Position numbers and translations under genes: made by a program. A stretch of 64,000 nucleotides of DNA from positions 23,486,905 through 23,550,904 of the forward strand of contig JASFXZ010000005.1 in assembly GCA_032209605.1 (NCBI GenBank), in the 5' to 3' direction. Shown one piece after another: positions 55,613 to 64,000 of the stretch. Under the pieces are notes generated by a model. The model did not search any database and was not told the DNA's origin. It saw only the letters and a program-made list of their open reading frames with translations. The DNA comes from Mactromeris polynyma. Taxonomy: Eukaryota > Mollusca > Bivalvia > Venerida > Mactridae. Every line of letters starts with the position of its first letter. Within the stretch, counting starts at the first letter, position 1.

Positions 55613-56975
55613 TGATTATGTTAATTCCCATTTTATAGTAAGTACGGAAAATCAACCTTAAAGCTAATATCTGTGATATGATATACATAATGTACTGTTA
55701 AATGACACCAACGCCAACTGCATCATGTAATAGGTTACGCAATACTGGGTGATACCGGACAGTATTGCATAGATCACGTGGTATCTATTATACAATAATA
55801 AGATGGTACTATATATGTTTTTTATTATATTTTTACATCGCAGAGCAAATAAACGAGCACGATTCGTGTATAAATAGCACCGAATTATTACATCAAGTAC
55901 ATTGCTTAGGGTTCCAAAATCAACAGTATCTTTCAAAAGAATAAATAAAAACGATGAAAATATATGGGTGTGACTTTATAAATTCAAAATTGATTTATCG
56001 AGATAATCATGTTCATCGTATACCCCTTTGTAATAACGGAGAAAAGATTCTCGAAACACAAAAGAAGTTGTATAGCTAGACTAGATAAAAAATAACCGAT
56101 AGTTTACATATAAAACAGAAACTAGGTACAGAATCATTGCTATTGAATTAATTGTCTGACCCACGTGAAACAGTGTCATTTTTGCTTTTAAAATTGTGTG
56201 GAATATTTTCCAATTTATGCTCCCGGAAACACTCAATTGCGCATGCGCATGCATTTTGGTGCCATATTTATTATTGTTTTAGTGATTTTAGATAAATTTC
56301 AATTCATTTTACCAAATAATGTCTCACAGACAATATTTATGTTAAAGCAATTTGGCTTTAGATGTTTATGTAAAACTTCCAAAATAAAAGCTCTTCAGAT
56401 CCCCGTGTTGTCATTTTTTTCATGAAAAATAATTACGATCACAAAATGATTTTTTTCTGCATTTATTCGCTACATCGTAACGAGTATTTTCAACATATTC
56501 ATTATTTATATGCGTTAAATCCTAATTATTCTTCGTTGCTATATACACTAAGTTAATATTTATTTTATCTTATGTAAATATAAAACGGAAACTTTATAAC
56601 TGGTATATTATACAATTTACACAAAGCATGTTTAAATCTTCTATTCAGTCGGAGGTAAACTAACTATGTTGATATTATGTCTTAATAAAGTTTTCTCAAA
56701 ACTTTCTCACATTTCAAAACTTTCTTTTTAATTTTTGAGAACGTGTATTGTCAACAGTGTTTGTAGATCTATTGCAAATAAATAGAACTATTTAAATCTC
56801 TCTAAATACGTATACTATACATTTATTTGCAAGAAATACCTTTTATTAAGATCTTACAAGCGTCATCAAGATTAGATCCGTCATATACTTCAACAGTCAA
56901 ACACTTGGTTAATAATATAATACTTGCTTTAGATTTTTACATTATGTGTGTGAACCTATAGTGCAATCTCAGCAT
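55613..56975. other. Intergenic, possible regulatory motif pair
   Basis: A CCGGAAAC (ETS-like) at about 56223 lies just before TGCGCATGCGCA (56239-56250), a full NRF1 consensus. No gene start follows that I can support. The rest is AT-rich. Confidence 0.35.
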
Positions 56976-57258
56976 AGCAACACCCTTTGGGGGACGCACG
57001 TTGTGACTGTTTGTTGAGAGGTTGTTGTCTATAGTAAATTGTTACCCTAGGAATATCATGACAAACTGTTATAGAAGAGAGGTTGTTGCTCTAGAGAGGT
57101 TTGATCTATAGTAAATTGTTACCCTATGAAAATAATGACAAACTGTTGTTGAAGAGAGGTTGTTGCTCAAGAGAGGTTTGATCGATAGTAAATTGTTACC
57201 CTAGGAAAATAATGACAAACTGTTGCTCAAGAGAGGGCCGCATTGGAGAGGTAACGCA
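56976..57258 (+). repeat. AGAGAGGTTGTTG-type element with 77-bp internal repeats
   Basis: The most complete copy of the family. GCAACACCCTTTGGGGGACG at the left, then three 77-bp units (AGTAAATTGTTACCCTA at 57033, 57110 and 57187), then TTGCTCAAGAGAGGGCCGC. Non-coding. Confidence 0.75.
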
Positions 57259-57478
57259 GTAGATAACGATGTTTGATTACAAATATAGACCGAGCAAAAC
57301 TTACGAAACTTCTGGGAAATTACCATTTCATTTAATGCAAAAGGTCCAAAAGGTCCAAAGAAATGTGCTGCTAAAAAAATGACTTGCCTACAAATAGACA
57401 TTTGATTGGTTTAGATTAACAATTTCAAGAAAATGCATAAAAAAACAACTAATCAAAATTCCAGTATACAGTCAAACC

Positions 57479-57657
57479 TGTGTTAAAGACCACCTGCGAA
57501 CAAAGACCACTATTGCAAAACCTTTCTGCAAAAAACACCAATTTTATCTCCCATCAGACCATTTTCAATGATATTTAATATGTTAATAGAGACCACCTGT
57601 AAACAAAGACCACATTTTGCTGTTCCCATGGGTGGTCTTTACAGACAGGTTTGACTG
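57479..57657. mobile_element. MITE, CAGTCAAACCTGT family, 179 bp
   Basis: CAGTCAAACCTGTGTTAAAG, then ACCACC at the left; the right end gives the same sequence on the other strand with small changes. TA at 57477-57478 and 57658-57659. The interior repeats AAAGACCAC. It is related to the pogo-like family by tip and target, but the ends are distinct. Confidence 0.85.
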
Positions 57658-58065
57658 TAAGTCGTAATGTAAAGCAAAAATTAGATATGTGTTGGGGCTA
57701 AACACTTTTATGCTTCAAAATAAAACATTTAAACAAAACAATGTTCATTCAAACATGAAAAGAAGATTTATATAATCTGTAGTTAGTGCGCTGTTCAGAC
57801 TGGATTTTAATATACGTGTTACTTGAACATTTTAAGTAGATTATACTTGCACTTGTTATTTTGACTAATCTGACATAAACGTGTAAATGGAATTAGGGAT
57901 CAATTTCAGTATAATACAAATTGCGGCATTTGGCCAAAATTCCTAGTTAGGATATGACTTGTATGAGACTGAAGTCTTAACTACGGAAAGGTTAGGAGTG
58001 GTTGAAATGATTTAACTAATAAAAAGAAATTCTAATTATCGAAATATGACATTTACAACAATTGA

Positions 58066-58262
58066 CATATCGTTGAGCGTGAATATTGTGTCGCTTTTCA
58101 ACAGTATTTCAGTCATGCAAGCGGTAATTTGCCCCATCAATGGACAATGGTCAGTTGACCAAACCAATGCTCCTCGGTTAACAACCAGTACTTTTAAGCA
58201 ACACTTGCAACTTTCCACAGGATTCCGAGGTGGATGGAAAATGACACAGAGAACATTATCCT
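58066..58262 (-). repeat. SINE body fragment (same family as 8.8 kb)
   Basis: TCAACAGTATTTCAGTCATG ... GGACAATGGTCAGTTGACCA ... AGGTGGATGGAAAATGACA. Overlapping 83-84 codon frames on both strands are artefacts of this repeat. Confidence 0.5.
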
Positions 58263-58400
58263 TGCGGGAGTTCGACTCCACATTCAATGTATATCACTGA
58301 ACTGAAGGCACAAATATGTACGGCTCGTAAAACTCATCGAATAGAAAATACTAATTGATGTACATGCGTGATGATGTTTCAACTTAATGCTTTACCAGTA

Positions 58401-58592
58401 CAGTAAAACCTCAATAATGCTACCACCCTTGGGACCCTTGAAAACTGGTCTTATGATATAAGTAGTCTTAATATTGAGGTTGAATAATGAGCAAATAGTG
58501 AAAATGGACTTGAAAATGTGTTCATAATGTTGAGGTAGTCTTATTAATGAGGTTGTCTCTAAGTGAGGTGGCCTTTAAGTGAGGTTTTACTG
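58401..58592 (+). mobile_element. pogo-like MITE, 192 bp
   Basis: CAGTAAAACCTCAATAATG ... to ... AAGTGAGGTTTTACTG, with TA at 58399-58400 and 58593-58594. The right end carries an extra copy of the TCTAAGTGAGGTGG motif. Confidence 0.85.
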
Positions 58593-58599
58593 TATATAA

Positions 58600-60275
58600 A
58601 TCTACCAACGAAGAGACATACGTATATCTTTGCGCCTGCGGGATGAGACATATGTGAAATCAGAGCATTTATGTCCCAGCATCCAGAACAACAAGTTGTA
58701 TAAATGTGATAGAAATGTCAAATCAGGATTTAGTTTTAATTATTACTATTTTCGAGCTCATTCTATATATGCATGGTGAAAATAAGGTCATATGTTTATA
58801 TTGTCAACACATATTCTGACACACTGCAAAGATCAAACGAACAAGGTTTACATTTATTTGCTTAATGAATAAATAATATTTGATTATTCAGCAATTTTGT
58901 GGACAGAAAAGTTAAGGCAAATACTTCACCAATTGTTAATTATATATTAAGTCACTATTTCCATTTAATTGGAAATTAAAAATGGAAGTCAACTAAACTG
59001 AGTATACTTTAAACTTTGTTATCAAATTGCTTTTAAAATTTTAATTGACAAGTGGCAATTCTCACAATAGCTTGGAGTATACATTTACGTGATATAGAAT
59101 ACTGCACCATATCATCAATGCAAAAATCATACAATTATCTAATATAAAACATGACAATACTGCTGTCAAACATCAAGCAAGTGTATAGGAGTATATATGT
59201 CGGTCGAAGTATTCCGTAGTTTCAGAGATGACACTAGCCTTTGGTAATTCGACATCCCCATACAATGTTTAGAATATTAATGTATGCATTGGATATTATT
59301 GTTTCCACCTAAATTATGTTTGATATCCCTTTAAACCTAAAACGATTGGTCGTCTCAGTGCAATTAACGTATGATATTACCAAAAAGCACTGACAAATTA
59401 ATCAGTCGCAAACAATTTCTTTTTGATGTCTACGTGCAGGTGCGTAACTACTTGTACGCGGAGTACGAAGTTGCCCACGCTTCGTACTTGAAAACTTCGT
59501 ATTCAAAAACAAACATCAAAAGTTATTGATACAGTAATGATTCATCCTATATTGTAATTGACGTAACAATGAGAACACATACGTCATACGGCATGGGCAC
59601 TCCGCAATGAGGAATTGGTACTGAACTGGGGAAAGAACATAAAAACTTGAAATGTGACCAATCTAGCAAACAAATATAGCCATGTAATCAGACAACACAT
59701 TTCAAGTTGTTAAGCCATCTATTATTTAAAACCTGACGAGTTTAACTGTGGAGTTCCATTGACGTAACGGACGGAAACCGGCGAGAAGCGGAGTTTCATT
59801 AACTTGACAGTCGGAAGCAGACGACGTGTGCATGTTCACACCTACGGTTACGTATTTGTTCGTAGGGTATGTGTAGGTCATAGAACGTGGCCACCACATG
59901 GTGATCTGCGAATAACTGAGAATTGTATCATCAATACGTGAAATATTGACAATAAAATGTATACCTCATAAAGACGTAACAGAGCCTGTGTATAAACGAC
60001 ATGCCAAGGTAAATATTGAACTTCTGCTGAATGAAATCAATGGTATGGTTATTGTGTTGTTATGTATACATGATTGTAGTCATACATATCGTAAGTACAA
60101 TTACTGGGGTTTAAATACAAAATGTTTTCGCATGTATATGCTAAGAGCGTCATTCAAAAACATGTATAAATACTAATTTGGACTCTTTAAGGTCACGTCA
60201 GAAAATTTACATTATCTACTATAGAAACCATTTGGATTGCTTTTATTCGGTCATATCTAAGAGTGTTTTGGATTT
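58600..60275. other. Intergenic, nothing firm
   Basis: No gene supported. A small inverted repeat GTACGAAG...CTTCGTAC lies near 59.47 kb. Confidence 0.35.
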
Positions 60276-60282
60276 TACGTCA

Positions 60283-60450
60283 CACGTGACATGAAACCAC
60301 GCCGTAATCACGTGACATGAAACCACGCTGTAATCACGTGACATGAAACCACGCCGTAATCACGTGACATGAAACCACGCCGTAATCACGTGACATGAAA
60401 CCACGCCGTAATCACGTGACATGAAACCACGCCGTAATCACGTGACATGA
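60283..60450 (+). repeat. 26-bp tandem array with seven CACGTG E-boxes
   Basis: Six near-identical units (CACGTGACATGAAACCACGC, then CGTAAT) plus a partial seventh. CACGTG occurs at 60283, 60309, 60335, 60361, 60387, 60413 and 60439. From the second copy on, the core is extended to the palindrome TCACGTGA, a strong bHLH (MITF/TFEB, USF, MYC-type) site. Confidence 0.92.
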
Positions 60451-60454
60451 TAGC

Positions 60455-61160
60455 TCAGATACTCTCATTCACCCGACACCACACCCAGCCCGTCCTAGTA
60501 CTATTCTAATATCGGCGAGCGTTTACGGATAAGAGTTTTATGCACCTATCTATATTGCCCCAGGGGGGGGGGGCGACCCAGAGGAATTAGGCAATATGTC
60601 TCGTCTCATTCCCAAACAATAGAGTCAAGCATTGTTGTCTTAATCGCCAGCGTGAGATGCGTATTCCCCACTTCCATGATCTATTAAAATTTCGGACAAA
60701 GTCTATTTCCCGGGATTTAGAATCATTCGGCGTGTCAAATTCCCACCTGTCTTATGTCTAAAGTCCCGCATATCCACGGCCCTGGGGCATTGGTAAGTGC
60801 ATTACTGTACTTTTACAGTATGCCATTTTTTTAACTTTGGTATGTCGCGTGTTTTCGAAACGCGCACCTTTATATTTGGCAGAACGCAAACAAACTAGTT
60901 ATTGGTTAAATGCCTAAACTATTTTTCTTATTAATATTGACAAATACAGAATTATCGATAATTATAAAAGTTTTATTGTTATAAATTACGCACGTCATTT
61001 AACCTCATCTTGACATTGTTTTATACAAACATGTAATATTTCTCATCAAAATATCAATACAGATGTTTGTTTTACAACTTAATGTCAACAGAGCAATAAA
61101 TGAACATCGACTTCATAGTATACTGACCGAGGTTAGAATTGTAGTGGCAGGAAAAATGTA
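60455..61160. other. Intergenic, relatively GC-rich stretch
   Basis: 60480-60790 is less AT-rich than its surroundings and includes an 11-G tract at 60563-60573. I see no open frame or repeat partner that explains it. Confidence 0.3.
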
Positions 61161-61164
61161 TAAC

Positions 61165-61488
61165 GGTTGTCCGTTTTTGTTTCGCCACAGCCGTACTAAC
61201 ATGATTTTGCTATTTGCATATCAGTGACTGTGTTGTGAACACTAATCAAATCTTATGCTAACCACCAAGGCAATTTTTCTTCAACCGAACAACGTTTGTA
61301 ACCTTGACGCGGATTGGTTAACATTTCGATAAATGGTACGTTACCTTACCGAAATCAACTGAATTTGGTGAATTTACCGAAATCCATTTTTAATCTGGAG
61401 TGACCAGCAATCGTAACATCTCGGCATTGCTTTATGTTGCACAACAAATCTTAACCTTCAAATTGCGCCAACCATCTTTTTAAAGATA
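61165..61488 (+). repeat. Interspersed repeat family Q, copy 2
   Basis: CACAGCCGTACTAACATG ... ATATCAGTGACTG and, at the other end, GTGACCAGCAATCGTAACAT ... CCTTCAAATTGCGCC. It matches 38738-38990 inverted, with extra sequence in the middle. Confidence 0.75.
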
Positions 61489-64000
61489 TTTCTTGTTGTA
61501 CTTGATTTCAGTAGAGAAAGGTATATCCAACTTAGCCACGTTGTGTAAGGAACGACAAGTGATGCATTTGCACATTAAATATTGTTGACAATAAAATATG
61601 TTCCGTGAACATCATCTTACGAGGGATATCCGATTAGAATTGTATAAGGAAGGCTTATAGTATGACTGTCCAACTAAATGTTTTACATGTCGTCGCCACA
61701 ACAACGAAAGGACATCGAATGTATTATTTTTGCCAATGAAACAAATATGTATTTTTAGCATTTGTTTTGTGACGCTATTTATGTTCACAAAGTGAATGTG
61801 CAAGAAAATTGAAGCTGTGTACACGCACTATATGGACTTCCCTTTTGTAAATGTATCGCGTATCGTCTGCGATACATCGTGGGGGAACATTGAAGACCAA
61901 TGAATTGTTCTGGATTGCATATTTTGTATTTTCTTAATTTAAACCATTAAGACAGGGGAACGCTTAGGTTAATTCAATATCCATCTCATCCAAGTCATTT
62001 TTCACCTTAATTAATTTGAGATTCAGTCGCAAAATACGTCATCGTCAAATTATTTATTGATACCACTGTTGGACTGTATTATTATTGTAAAATGTGTTCC
62101 ACGTGCAATGTTTCAAAATAGTTCGTTCATAAAATTGGTAAAATCACCAGGCCATACTAATTGTTTATGTAAGGTTGATCTTATGCAGTGGATCCACGTG
62201 CTACATGGAACCTGTTGTATATACAATAAATATGTTATATTGTTTGAAGTACAAACTGTATATATGTCCCATAGATACCTGCCAAATGATTTTCATAATG
62301 ATATTTCATACACACTCTTATTTTTTTATTATAATTATTTATTTTTTGTTTGTTAAATTCAAGTTTCAAGTTTGTATATGGAATCGCAATCCCCACCAAG
62401 TAAAAAACAAAAACAACAACAACAAAACCCCAAATTTAAATCACCATCCAATGAACAAAAATTGTAACGCCATTACTTATATACTTATACCATTATATAA
62501 TTATGTTATTTTATGTTCACATGTCATTACATTTGTAATCTGTGTAAAATGTAAAAATAAAGGAATTGTTCTGTTCTGTTCTGTATGTGTTCCTTATGTC
62601 ATTTATTCTTTCAGTGAGATCCCAAGGCGTCTTCTCTTACTTTTTTTATTGCGATACATTTTTACCAGTATAACGAACGCCCAGTTTGGTATAGGCGCAC
62701 ATTCCGTCACTTGTCACAATATGATGATATTCATACATGAAGCTTGCACAGCCAAAACAATTTTGAATCAGTAGGTCATGATGAACAACAATGTCTAACA
62801 AAACAAATATCTGAACTCTGTATGAATACAACCAAACACAAGAATGTAAACTAGATAATCAGGTCAAAGTATAATTCAAACTATACACAATGAAACAAAA
62901 CTAATGCAAAAAATATACCTCGCTGACTCATATACAACTGAATGCTTATGAAAAAGCGATGTTCCGTTTATTAAAAACTACAGAAATCCTAACAAACGCT
63001 TAATATTTCAATCCTGGTCTGTATTCCATCGTTTAAATCAATCTATTACCATTTGTAAATATGTCACGCCCCTTTTTTCACATCCCTTATTAAAATGCTG
63101 AATAATGTTTACAATAAAATGGTTATTAGCAATTACAATGAATTTTACTCACGTAACGTTCGATAAAATATAATTGTGGGCCTGCTTTTGTGAATAAAAG
63201 TTGTGCATTCATGAATTATTAAATGAAAATTATGCAACTTTAGGTGGATAAACACGACCTAGAAATATACATCATTGTGCATTGGATATGTATTGATATC
63301 TGCCATATTTCATGCATTACATGTAATGTTTGTAAATATTGTCAAGCAATTGTATACGTTTATACGACTGAATAACAATTTTCTTTATAAACATTGCAGG
63401 TAGCCGCATGTGATCGGAGCGACAGGTGATGTTTGGTGTATGGTCAGTGAATAGATTTTGAACCTAAAATGGGTTAAGTATTTTTATGCTTACATCTTTT
63501 TAGTCTATACAATCGAATATTTCGGTAATAACAATTTAATCGATCGATCACATGATGAAATGAAAATTCCAATGGCGATTTAGCAAAGTTTTCATTAAAG
63601 CAGAAAAAAATCCTTATGATTACAAGAAGACGTTCTTTAAATCGCTGTCAATATATACTTACTACATATCAAAACAAACATGGTCAATTAATTTTCCGGG
63701 TTCAGTGAAAATTAATCCCTGACAAGATTAGTCAGCGCAATTTTGTCGAACGCACAATATGGCATTTTGCACGGAATGTTGCTGAGCATTAACGCTTATG
63801 TCAGTATTTTTTATCGGGCTCCTGGTTTCGCTGGTCATTAAAATACATTCATTTCTATCTAATCACGTGACAAAGTAACGGCGTCAGCTCAGTAAAATCC
63901 ATGTAAAGTTTTGCTCAAATCAAGTACATGTTAGCCAAACCGACAAAATAGAATATGATACTTTAACGGATAATTTGATACCAATTTGAGTTTTCTGATC
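61489..64000. other. Intergenic to window end
   Basis: A possible retroposon 3' tail lies at about 62.52-62.58 kb (AAAATAAAGGAATTG followed by (TTCTG)n). The 199-codon frame at 62175 is AT-driven and has no domain. No gene supported. Confidence 0.35.

Noticed and set aside
58036..58300. Overlapping 83-84 codon frames on both strands
   Set aside because: Both fall on a SINE body fragment.
62175..62774. Longest frame outside the transposon (199 codons)
   Set aside because: AT-driven composition, no domain, no splice context, and it overlaps a retroposon-like tail.

Overview
This AT-rich eukaryotic window looks like the genome of a marine invertebrate, most likely a bivalve mollusc. The evidence is: genes split into small exons with GT-AG introns; a muscle calponin-like gene of the Mp20/myophilin type; a secreted six-cysteine peptide gene resembling the cysteine domain of big defensins; and a dense background of tRNA-derived SINEs, CR1/Jockey-type LINE remnants, Tc1/pogo elements and MITEs. 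The species assignment is inference.

Layout. 1-1670: a SINE head and an almost undamaged Tc1-type (DD34E) transposon. 2741-13622, minus strand: a calponin-homology gene. I see four coding exons, with a 9.4 kb first intron full of MITEs and SINE debris and a TATA box at about 13.73 kb. 15.9-16.7 kb: a possible minus-strand terminal exon, then a SINE whose body has been amplified into eight 35-bp units, each carrying a palindromic CRE (TGACGTCA). 17.18-18.26 kb: a minisatellite that changes from a ~140-bp to a ~53-bp period. 19040-21542, minus strand: a compact two-exon gene with its own TATA box, encoding a signal peptide plus a ~53-residue Arg-rich peptide with six cysteines ending in CC. 24.2-26.1 kb: a dead LINE interrupted by satellite-like DNA and a SINE. 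31694-36326, minus strand: six exons of a small type I membrane protein (CUB, LDLa, one membrane span, Lys/Arg-rich tail) whose first exon I could not place. 36.4-64 kb: no convincing gene; this stretch holds MITEs, SINEs, minisatellites (including a 26-bp unit with seven CACGTG E-boxes) and microsatellites.

The three genes are all on the minus strand but show no functional link. One is muscle or cytoskeletal, one is a probable host-defence effector, and one is a probable cell-surface receptor or adhesion protein. Splice junctions were chosen by hand from GT-AG signals, matching intron phase and protein continuity; no alignment or transcript was available. The most interesting item is the six-cysteine peptide gene. 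Its cysteine order and CC end resemble big and beta-defensins, but the loops are much longer and the hydrophobic big-defensin domain is absent.
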